Notes under the pieces: generated by a model
Told to the model about the DNA's origin: nothing
Seen by the model: the letters and a program-made list of their open reading frames with translations, nothing else
The model's database searches: none
Part shown: positions 1-5,245 of the stretch, piece after piece
How the letters are laid out: the number at the start of each line of letters is the position of its first letter
Position numbering within the stretch: the stretch's first letter is position 1
Position numbers and translations under genes: made by a program
DNA from: an uncultured Actinomycetes bacterium
GTDB lineage: Bacteria; Actinomycetota; Thermoleophilia; Gaiellales; F1-60-MAGs149
Reading direction: 5' to 3'
Assembly (NCBI GenBank): GCA_903960645.1
Contig: CAJCBN010000235.1
Location: forward strand, 1 to 14,562
DNA: 14,562 nucleotides

Positions 1-120
1 CTGATCGTCGCGGCGCTCGCACTGCTCGCCACTGTCACCGGCCTCTGCGTGGGCTGCGAGCTGTACATGCTGCTGGCGCGGGCTCGCGGCATCGCCGTCG
101 ATCGCCACCCGGCCGTCTGA
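1..120 (+). CDS. DUF4395 family membrane protein, C-terminal end (start outside window)
   Basis: Frame 1 is open from the first base to a TGA at 118-120 and gives the last 39 residues of a protein that begins upstream. The visible part is a hydrophobic helix (about residues 1-17 of the fragment) followed by the pattern GLCVGCELYMLLAR. From memory, a short Cys-containing motif of this kind near the C terminus is typical of DUF4395 integral membrane proteins. In actinobacteria those are often encoded beside a thioredoxin (the Mycobacterium thiX neighbourhood is an example), and here the next gene is indeed a thioredoxin. The stop overlaps that ATG by one base (TGATG), so the two are probably translationally coupled. 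Function is not established; a role in thiol or sulfur metabolism is inferred from the neighbour. The family call rests on about 40 residues plus context. Confidence 0.7.
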   Translation: MIVAALALLATVTGLCVGCELYMLLARARGIAVDRHPAV

Positions 121-515
121 TGGATCGGCTCCTGATCGTCATCGCGCTGCTCGCGCTCGTCGGCATCGTGCTCGGCATTCGCCTGGCCCGGCGCGGACGC
201 GGCACGACGCTGCCGTCGCGCGTCGATGCAAAGCGGATCGGCCTCGACGCCGGCCACGGCGAGACCGCGGTCGTGGCGTTCTCCGGCCCGTACTGCCACG
301 CCTGCCAGCAGTGGGGCGCAGAGCTCGACGCCGCCGGCATCGCCTACCGCAAGATCGACGTGCTGCAGGAGGCCGGCCTCGCGCGCGCCCACGGCGTCAC
401 CCACACGCCGGTCGTGCTCGTCGTGGATCGAGCCGATGGTCGAGTGCTGCAGGGCTACGACACTGCCCCCGACGCGGACAGCGTCGAGCGCGTGCGCGCC
501 CTCGTCACCGCCTGA
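120..515 (+). CDS. Membrane-anchored thioredoxin-fold protein (CHAC active site)
   Basis: A 131-residue protein. Residues 4-20 form one hydrophobic helix followed by RLARRGRGR-like positive charges, so it is predicted to be anchored by an N-terminal segment. The rest is a compact thioredoxin fold: a beta strand AVVAFSGPYC leads into the redox pair C59-H-A-C62, and the conserved cis-proline follows at T96-P97. The CxxC pair is the disulfide-exchange site. The length is that of a single thioredoxin domain plus anchor. The ATG shares a base with the stop of the DUF4395 gene, so both are probably made from one transcript. Topology (domain outside or inside the membrane) cannot be decided from the sequence. 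The partner is unknown; a thiol-disulfide reductase working with the DUF4395 protein is the likeliest role. Confidence 0.85.
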   Translation: MDRLLIVIALLALVGIVLGIRLARRGRGTTLPSRVDAKRIGLDAGHGETAVVAFSGPYCHACQQWGAELDAAGIAYRKIDVLQEAGLARAHGVTHTPVVLVVDRADGRVLQGYDTAPDADSVERVRALVTA

Positions 516-531
516 CACCGCACACCGCTTT

Positions 532-561
532 TTCACACGTGTCCGGCGGGCTCAGTACCCT
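532..561 (+). promoter_or_regulatory. Candidate leaderless promoter for the 61-aa gene
   Basis: TTCACA at 532-537 and TACCCT at 556-561 are separated by 18 bp. The -10 box ends six bases before the GTG at 568, so transcription would start at or next to the start codon. The identical TACCCT plus 6 nt plus GTG arrangement precedes the J-domain gene on the other strand. Confidence 0.45.
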
Positions 562-567
562 CCGCAC

Positions 568-753
568 GTGATTGGACGAGAGCCACATTCGCCTGCGCAG
601 GATGACCTTGCGCGAGTCTTCGTGGATCTCGAACGCCTGCTCGACCGCATTCGCCGTGGTGAGCTCCTCGCGACTGACCTGGAGCAGGCGCGCCTGCGCC
701 TCGCACTCGACGCGCTGCGCGACCTGCGCCAGTTGCAGCCGAAAGCCGCCTAG
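568..753 (+). CDS. Small hypothetical protein, 61 aa, charged helical
   Basis: I do not recognise a family. The GTG at 568-570 opens a 61-codon frame ending TAG at 751-753. The start is chosen because a good -10 box sits exactly where a leaderless transcript would need it; the longer open frame upstream only overlaps the thioredoxin gene in another frame. The product is Leu/Arg/Asp-rich (DLERLLDRIRRGELLATDLE) and looks like one or two amphipathic helices, with no membrane segment and no cysteine. Such short helical proteins can be dimeric adaptors or regulators, but nothing in the sequence points to a function. It stands alone: 52 bp after the thioredoxin gene and convergent with the J-domain gene, with a shared hairpin between them. 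Whether it is translated is plausible rather than certain. Confidence 0.55.
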   Translation: MIGREPHSPAQDDLARVFVDLERLLDRIRRGELLATDLEQARLRLALDALRDLRQLQPKAA

Positions 754-772
754 AGCTCTACCCCGGCGTGCT

Positions 773-793
773 GCCGGCGTGCGCGACGCCGGT
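773..793. terminator. Hairpin between convergent genes
   Basis: CCGGCGT (774-780), loop GCGCG, and ACGCCGG (786-792) form a perfect 7-bp stem, extended by a G-T pair. It lies in the 51-bp gap between the 61-aa gene and the end of the J-domain gene and could stop transcription from both sides. There is no clear T-run. Confidence 0.45.
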
Positions 794-804
794 GCGAATC
801 GGCG

Positions 805-1644
805 TCAACGCCTCCGCTCGTCGGCCCGTGTCTCGCCCCACCGCTCCCACGCCGAGCCGAAGGCACCGAGCAGGGCGGCGTGGAGATCATCGGGCTGCGC
901 CGTGATCAGGCGCCGTGCCCAGCGCCGTCGTTCACGTGCACGATCCACGAAGCGGCCGTCGCCGATCGCATCGGCCTCCGCCTCGCCGGCGGTGGCGCGC
1001 GCCTCGATCGCACGACGGATGCGCGCAGCCTCGGCCGGCGACTTCTCGAGTCGCCGCAGATCGACCAGGCACTCCGGGCACGGCCGCACCTCCGCGTCCT
1101 CCACGAGCGGGCCGGCGCACGCCCCGCAGGTAGGGCAGGAGTACGCAGCCAGGCGGATGCGATCGGACTTGATGGCCTGATCCCGCTCGGCGACACGCAC
1201 CCATGAGGAGTGGTCGCGCACGTCCATCTCGGTCTCGACGACGGTCAGCAGCTCCCCGTCGTACGGCCAGACGCGGATGCGATCGCCGGCGCGCAGACCC
1301 GTAATGGGGTCGACCGGGGCAACCTTCTCCTGCTCCCGCTCGGGCCAGGCCTCCGGCTCCGACTCGTCGAGCCGCACCTGTTGCGGCCCGGTGCCAAGCG
1401 GCGGCCAGTCGCGATCCTCGTCGATCCACTGGTCGAGCACCTCACGCGCTTCGTTGAGCGCTCGCGTCAGCTTCGCAGCGGCTTCCTCACGCGCGGCATC
1501 ACCGAGGTGGCGATCCGGATGCGTCTGCGCCACCCGCCGCCGCCACGCCAGCAACACGCCCCGATGGTCCAGCGGCGGTGCCACGCCGAGCAGCCAGAGC
1601 GCGCGACGGCACTCGGCCACGGTGTGCGACTGCCTGCGACTCAC
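805..1644 (-). CDS. J-domain (DnaJ-like) protein with a zinc ribbon
   Basis: A 279-residue protein starting at GTG (1642-1644). Residues 12-72 are a J domain: the first helix has a LLGV motif, the loop carries the invariant H42-P43-D44, and the following helix is rich in Ala, Lys and Arg. HPD is the motif that stimulates the ATPase of Hsp70 (DnaK), so the protein is probably a DnaK co-chaperone. Residues 115-167 look like a small beta domain (GLRAGDRIRVWPYDGE). Cysteines C170, C173, C176, C189 and C192 follow as CxxCxxC...CxxC, a probable zinc ribbon. An Arg/Ala-rich helical tail ends the protein. It lacks the Gly/Phe region and the four-repeat zinc centre of true DnaJ, so it is a specialised J protein. 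It starts 27 bp after the Fae stop on the same strand, but has its own -10 box. Confidence 0.8.
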   Translation of the reverse strand: MSRRQSHTVAECRRALWLLGVAPPLDHRGVLLAWRRRVAQTHPDRHLGDAAREEAAAKLTRALNEAREVLDQWIDEDRDWPPLGTGPQQVRLDESEPEAWPEREQEKVAPVDPITGLRAGDRIRVWPYDGELLTVVETEMDVRDHSSWVRVAERDQAIKSDRIRLAAYSCPTCGACAGPLVEDAEVRPCPECLVDLRRLEKSPAEAARIRRAIEARATAGEAEADAIGDGRFVDRARERRRWARRLITAQPDDLHAALLGAFGSAWERWGETRADERRR

Positions 1645-1650
1645 CGCCGC

Positions 1651-1656
1651 AGGGTA
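1651..1656 (-). promoter_or_regulatory. -10 box of a leaderless promoter (J-domain gene)
   Basis: Read on the minus strand, TACCCT is followed by six bases and then the GTG start at 1644. It sits inside the 27-bp gap after fae, so the J-domain gene may be transcribed from this promoter as well as by read-through. Confidence 0.4.
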
Positions 1657-1671
1657 TCCGAGCCTGGCGTG

Positions 1672-2199
1672 CTACTCGCCCGTGTAGAACGGGCTCGTGA
1701 CCGTGTCGCGGCGCTCGACCAGCGCCTGCGCGGCGGCGGGATCGCGGCCCTTGACGGCCATGCGCACTGCCTTGAGCATCGCCTCGCGGTTGGCCACCCG
1801 GATCGCTGTCTCGTCCGATGCGCTCGGATTGACCCAGACCGCGACGAACACGATGTACTCGTCGGTCGCCTCGAGCAGCCCCTCGGCCACGGCGTCGAGG
1901 ACACCCTGCCCCAGCCCGACCTGCGCCGCACCCCACGTCAGGGTCTGGTGCGAGTCGGTCAGCGCGGTCGCCTTGTTCATCATGATCAGCGGGGGCCAGA
2001 TCGGCTCGTACGCCGTCTCGTGCTCACCGACGCAGGCCAAGACGGGCGTGTGGCCCGGGCGCGGCGTGGTGAAGGCCGTCATCAGGGCTGCGGCCGTGGC
2101 GCTGCCGCGACGTCCGATCACAACGTTGACGTGGCTGCCTGTGAGCTGCTCCGGCCCACCCCAGCCTTCGCCGATCGCGCCGTCGATGTCGCGTCCCAT
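1672..2199 (-). CDS. fae: Formaldehyde-activating enzyme (Fae) homologue
   Basis: A 175-residue protein matching the Fae family along its length. Landmarks are IGEG near the N terminus, S22-H23-VNVVIG (the histidine lines up with the catalytic His17 of methylotroph Fae), RPGHTPVLA, a central KATALTD-type segment, WGAAQVGLGQGVLDAVAEGLL, and a helix AIRVANREAMLKAVRMAVKG. Classical Fae (about 170 aa) joins formaldehyde to tetrahydromethanopterin, giving methylene-H4MPT. The aspartate that follows the histidine two places on in classical enzymes (HID) appears to be Asn25 here, and the C-terminal HPF is SPF. It may therefore be one of the Fae-like paralogues of unproven activity. No H4MPT genes are visible. 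It is preceded by GGGGAGG at 2205-2211, five bases before the ATG, and diverges from the carboxypeptidase gene. Confidence 0.82.
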   Translation of the reverse strand: MGRDIDGAIGEGWGGPEQLTGSHVNVVIGRRGSATAAALMTAFTTPRPGHTPVLACVGEHETAYEPIWPPLIMMNKATALTDSHQTLTWGAAQVGLGQGVLDAVAEGLLEATDEYIVFVAVWVNPSASDETAIRVANREAMLKAVRMAVKGRDPAAAQALVERRDTVTSPFYTGE

Positions 2200-2204
2200 G
2201 TGAA

Positions 2205-2231
2205 CCTCCCCGTCGTAAGGCGTCCAGCCTA
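2205..2231 (-). promoter_or_regulatory. fae promoter (-10) and ribosome binding site
   Basis: On the minus strand a TAGGCT -10 box (2226-2231) is followed by a short leader containing GGGGAGG (2205-2211), five bases before the ATG at 2199. Unlike several neighbours this gene has a conventional Shine-Dalgarno leader of about 20 nt. Confidence 0.5.
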
Positions 2232-2296
2232 CCGCGTGGCTCCGCGCTGGTCAGCCGGCACACCGACGGGCCGGCGACGATCGGCGATTGCGCGGG

Positions 2297-2302
2297 TAGG
2301 AT
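2297..2302 (+). promoter_or_regulatory. -10 box of a leaderless promoter (carboxypeptidase gene)
   Basis: TAGGAT lies eight bases before the GTG at 2311, so the transcript would begin at about the start codon. No clear -35 is visible. This box helps decide the start, because the open frame continues far upstream through the fae and J-domain genes on the opposite strand. Confidence 0.45.
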
Positions 2303-2310
2303 TGTGGGGA

Positions 2311-3492
2311 GTGGATGACGAGCAGCCACCCCGTCCGCGCCGTCCGCGGAGCAGCCGGCCTGCGCCGCGTGCCCAACCGGCGCCGCGCCGCCGCTACGAC
2401 GACGACGGCAACTTCGAGTTCGAGTTCGAATTCGACGCACCGCCGCGCCCGCGTCCGCGCAGCCGCAAGCGCAAGCAACAGTCGGCGATTCGCCCGCTGC
2501 ACGTGCTGCTGCTTGCGGTCCTCGTGATCGGGCTGATCGCCTTCACGACCAAGCTGCTGGCCGCCGACGGCGACAGCTCTGCGGCCAACGCCAGCGCCTC
2601 GGCGCAGACACCGGCAGGCGATGCCACCGAAAAGGCGTCGACCGCTGCGCAGGCGGCGGCCGACAAGGCCCCGAAGGCCACCCCGATCGCGGCGCCGCTC
2701 GTGCAGGCCCGCCCCGCCCCCGGCTACCAGTCCGGTGCCAAGGCGATGGCCAACCAGCCTGGCCTGGCCGCCGCCTCCTACGTGGCCCTCGACGTTGATC
2801 GCAACGAGATCATCCTGGCCTACGGCGACAAGGATCAGCGGCCGATCGCCTCGCTGACCAAGGTGATGACCGGGCTCCTGACGGCCGAGGCCGGCAACAT
2901 GTGGCGTCCCGTCACCGTCTCCGCCACCGCTGCTCAGGTCGAGCCGAACAAGGATGGCCTGATCATCGGCAACCGCTACCCGCGCGGCGTGCTCCTCTAC
3001 TCCGCGATGCTCGGCTCCAACAACGATGCCGCCGCCGCCCTCGGCGAGGACCTCGGCGGCGGCAACTACGCCCGCTACTACAAGATGATGAACCGCCGGG
3101 CCAAGCAGCTCGGCCTGACCGATACGCAGTACGCGAGCTCGTCGGGGCTCAACGACGCGACCAACTGGTCGACCGCGCGCGATCAGGCGATCATGCTCGC
3201 CCGGGCCCTCGAGAACCCGACCTTTGCCAAGGCCTCGGGCACGTGGCGCCACACCGTGCGGTGGAATGACACGGGCGGCAAGCGCACCTACGAGAACCAC
3301 AACGACATGCTGCAGACCTACCGCGGCACGATTGGCGGCAAGACCGGTTTCACCACCCTCGCGGGCGGCTGCCTCGCGGTTGCGGTTCGACGCGGCGGTC
3401 ACACGATCGTCGGTGTGATCCTCAATACGAACGACATCTGGGGCGATATGCCCAAGCTGATGGACGCCGCGTTCAAGCGCTCGCCGGCCTAG
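2311..3492 (+). CDS. D-alanyl-D-alanine carboxypeptidase, peptidase S11 family
   Basis: A 393-residue protein with GTG start at 2311. Residues 1-60 are a Pro/Arg-rich, presumably cytoplasmic tail containing an alternating Phe-Glu run at 35-41. Residues 62-80 form a single membrane helix, followed by an Ala/Ser/Thr-rich linker to about residue 130. The catalytic domain then carries all three penicillin-binding motifs of low-molecular-weight PBPs: S181-L-T-K184 (acylated serine and base), S236-N-N238 and K344-T-G346. The family removes the terminal D-Ala from peptidoglycan stem peptides outside the membrane and is inhibited by beta-lactams. The Lys-Thr-Gly stretch is followed by GFTTLAGGC, as in DacF-type enzymes. 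The long charged tail is unusual for the family, which normally has a cleavable signal peptide; here it looks membrane-anchored. It stands alone, divergent from fae. Confidence 0.9.
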   Translation: MDDEQPPRPRRPRSSRPAPRAQPAPRRRYDDDGNFEFEFEFDAPPRPRPRSRKRKQQSAIRPLHVLLLAVLVIGLIAFTTKLLAADGDSSAANASASAQTPAGDATEKASTAAQAAADKAPKATPIAAPLVQARPAPGYQSGAKAMANQPGLAAASYVALDVDRNEIILAYGDKDQRPIASLTKVMTGLLTAEAGNMWRPVTVSATAAQVEPNKDGLIIGNRYPRGVLLYSAMLGSNNDAAAALGEDLGGGNYARYYKMMNRRAKQLGLTDTQYASSSGLNDATNWSTARDQAIMLARALENPTFAKASGTWRHTVRWNDTGGKRTYENHNDMLQTYRGTIGGKTGFTTLAGGCLAVAVRRGGHTIVGVILNTNDIWGDMPKLMDAAFKRSPA

Positions 3493-3561
3493 CCGCTACG
3501 CCTGGGCGGCGGCTGCCGTAGTTGCGCGACGTGGTGCCGGTCGGATCAGGATGCGACGAAC

Positions 3562-3574
3562 GGGGTCTGACTCC
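3562..3574. repeat. Degenerate GGGGTCTGACTCC palindrome in a gene-free gap
   Basis: The 132-bp gap 3493-3624 separates the convergent carboxypeptidase and lipoprotein genes and holds no frame of note. It contains GGGGTCTGACTCC, one substitution away from a perfect GGGGTC-T-GACCCC palindrome and close to the GGGGTCTGGCCCC units at the end of the window. A perfect 12-bp palindrome CGCCTGCAGGCG follows at 3580-3591. A weak hairpin (CTACG 3496-3500 with CGTAG 3517-3521) could be a terminator, but I do not rely on it. Confidence 0.4.
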
Positions 3575-3624
3575 TATGTCGCCTGCAGGCGCGACGCGTA
3601 TCCACCACGCCATCCGCGCAGGTA

Positions 3625-4962
3625 TCAGCCCGTCCAGTCGGCCAGCGAGGCGCCGGGGTGCCGGCACGGCTCGAGCTTCACCCGATCGCGGGTGCGGTTC
3701 TGATTGACCACTGCGTCGCGGACCGCGGCCGAGATTGCGGCGAGATCGCGACGGTAGGCCGCCTCCCCGACGCCGTCGGGGCGCTTCGGCGCCCACGCGA
3801 ACCCGACCGTGAGATGGTCATCACCGGGCAGAGTCTGCCCCATCGCCGCAACCTGCAGGGCGACGAAGCGCTTCATGGTCTGCGGCGAGACGGCGGTGTA
3901 GCCGTAGGCATCAGCCCACGACCAGGCGCCGTTGGCGAGCGGCACGCCGCGCCGGAGCACCGCATGGACTGCGGCCTCGTCGGGCAGGGCCAGCCGCTCA
4001 GCGACGCGCTCGGCCGAAAACGCGTACGCGTGGAGCGCCGCGACCTGCTGGCGTGCCGTCGTATCCGGTGCACACGTATCGAGCACGCTCGCGTACGCCT
4101 CGACGCTCCACGCCACCACGGCCTTGCGCATCTCGGCCCAGAACGGCGCTTCGGCGTACCAGCCCGCCAGCTGCTTCTTCAGCTCCGCGGTCATCGAGTC
4201 CGACTGCATGCTCATAACGACGTAGACCACGCCCGTCGGACTGCGACTCCGACCCTGCAGACCCCGCACGAGATCACGCACTGCGTCGCGGTCGGCTCCG
4301 CTTCTGAGCGCCGCCACCGGCACCTCGTTGAGTGCCCAGCGATCGCCGCGGTTGAAGTCATACCCCGCCTTCTCCATCTCCGCGCGTGCACGCACACCAC
4401 GCTCGAACCACGAGACGTCGGGGTGCTTCTTGCCCCAGGCATTCCAGTCGTTGAAGTTGACCTCCGGCATTGGCCGCACGTTGCCGCCGATCCGGGCGAA
4501 TACCTGCTTCATACCCGGACGAGTGGTGAGCCACGCGCCGTCGGCCCCGGGCTCGGTCGGCACCGAGATCCACGCCTCAAGACACCCCTCCGGCGCGGCG
4601 GCAAGCGATCGGGCGAGGCCCAGCCAGTCGTCCTGAGCGTAGGCCTGCACGACCGCCGGCGATGCGCAGGTTGCTGCACTCGTGGCTGCAGACGGACGCA
4701 CGACGGGCCGCTCGACGTGCTCGACCTCCGAGCCGCGCGTGCACCGTGCCCTCAGGTTGGCGTGCAACGTTGTTGCAGCCGCCGTCGAGCACGGGTCGGC
4801 GCTCACATGCACTACGGGTGCGGGCGTCGCCGACGTCGTGACGGGGGCACGGCTATCCCCGCTGGAGCCACACCCGACGAGTGCGAGTCCGCCGACGACG
4901 AGCGCGCAGACGGCAACGAGGCGATGTGCGCTGGTCAAGGTACGGATGTGCCTCCGTACCAC
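3625..4962 (-). CDS. Secreted lipoprotein of unknown function, 445 aa
   Basis: The N terminus is a lipoprotein signal: positive residues, hydrophobic core LVAVCALVVGGLA and lipobox L28-V29-G30-C31, so the mature protein should be lipid-anchored on the outer face of the membrane at Cys31. A Ser/Thr/Pro/Ala-rich linker follows. From about residue 95 there is a globular, Trp-rich region with pairs of Cys and motifs such as DVSWFERGVRARAEMEKAGYD and DRWALNEVPVAALRSG. It recalls a group of hypothetical exported proteins from soil actinobacteria, sometimes thought glycoside-hydrolase-like, but I cannot name a catalytic motif and give no function. The GTG at 4960-4962 follows a weak -10 box; an alternative TTG at residue 9 would give a more usual signal length and has GGAGG 12 bases upstream. 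It is convergent with the carboxypeptidase gene. Confidence 0.7.
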   Translation of the reverse strand: MVRRHIRTLTSAHRLVAVCALVVGGLALVGCGSSGDSRAPVTTSATPAPVVHVSADPCSTAAATTLHANLRARCTRGSEVEHVERPVVRPSAATSAATCASPAVVQAYAQDDWLGLARSLAAAPEGCLEAWISVPTEPGADGAWLTTRPGMKQVFARIGGNVRPMPEVNFNDWNAWGKKHPDVSWFERGVRARAEMEKAGYDFNRGDRWALNEVPVAALRSGADRDAVRDLVRGLQGRSRSPTGVVYVVMSMQSDSMTAELKKQLAGWYAEAPFWAEMRKAVVAWSVEAYASVLDTCAPDTTARQQVAALHAYAFSAERVAERLALPDEAAVHAVLRRGVPLANGAWSWADAYGYTAVSPQTMKRFVALQVAAMGQTLPGDDHLTVGFAWAPKRPDGVGEAAYRRDLAAISAAVRDAVVNQNRTRDRVKLEPCRHPGASLADWTG

Positions 4963-4968
4963 CGCGCG

Positions 4969-4974
4969 CGCCTA
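4969..4974 (-). promoter_or_regulatory. Possible -10 box before the lipoprotein gene
   Basis: On the minus strand TAGGCG, six bases before the GTG at 4962. Its TAG is also the stop codon of the preceding small membrane-protein gene. The last base does not fit TANNNT, so this is a weak candidate; the lipoprotein may instead be read with the gene upstream. Confidence 0.25.
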
Positions 4975-5154
4975 GTGCCCGAACTTAAGTCGGGTCATCG
5001 CCAAGGCGGCAACAGCCAGCCCGAGGGTGATCCCAACACCAAGCCACTGGTGCGGCACCGTGTCGACGCCCTTGAAGATGATGATGCCGGCGAGGCAGAC
5101 GAGGAGGGTGATCGCGAGGATGTACATCGCGATATGGGAAACCTTCTGATCCAT
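4972..5154 (-). CDS. Small two-helix membrane protein, 60 aa
   Basis: The ATG at 5152-5154 gives 60 residues beginning MDQKVSH. Two hydrophobic segments (about 7-26 and 36-54) are joined by a short polar loop GVDTVPHQW, a helical hairpin with both ends probably on the same side. The frame is open for a further 28 codons upstream, but that part falls in the gcvP terminator hairpin and has no hydrophobic or conserved character. The ATG at 5154 is preceded by TAGGTT and seven bases, matching the leaderless pattern seen elsewhere in the window. It ends nine bases before the lipoprotein gene starts on the same strand, so the two may be co-transcribed. No family is recognised; many actinobacteria encode such short membrane proteins. 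Confidence 0.65.
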   Translation of the reverse strand: MDQKVSHIAMYILAITLLVCLAGIIIFKGVDTVPHQWLGVGITLGLAVAALAMTRLKFGH

Positions 5155-5161
5155 GCCCGGA

Positions 5162-5167
5162 AACCTA
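5162..5167 (-). promoter_or_regulatory. -10 box of a leaderless promoter (60-aa membrane protein)
   Basis: TAGGTT on the minus strand followed by seven bases and the ATG at 5154. It is the main reason for choosing the shorter start of this gene. Confidence 0.45.
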
Positions 5168-5199
5168 GCAGGGAGACCGCTCAGACGGCGGACGGGCCA

Positions 5200-5234
5200 C
5201 CCGCTCGCACCTGCATGACGCGGGTGCGAGCGGG
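5200..5234 (-). terminator. Strong hairpin downstream of gcvP
   Basis: CCCGCTCGCACC (5200-5211) pairs perfectly with GGTGCGAGCGGG (5223-5234). Three inner pairs, one of them T-G, can extend the stem to 15 bp around a 5-base loop. It begins 11 bases after the gcvP stop. No T-run follows, which is common for terminators in high-GC actinobacteria. It would also insulate the small membrane-protein gene from gcvP read-through. Confidence 0.65.
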
Positions 5235-5245
5235 CCACTCCGTCG

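Noticed and set aside
1210..2310. Extension of the carboxypeptidase frame upstream to 1210
   Set aside because: This part is the antisense of the fae and J-domain genes. The Pro/Arg tail and membrane helix begin properly at the GTG at 2311, with a -10 box in front.
5155..5238. 28-codon N-terminal extension of the small membrane protein
   Set aside because: It is composed of the gcvP terminator hairpin and a promoter-like box; hydrophobic segments begin only after the ATG at 5154.
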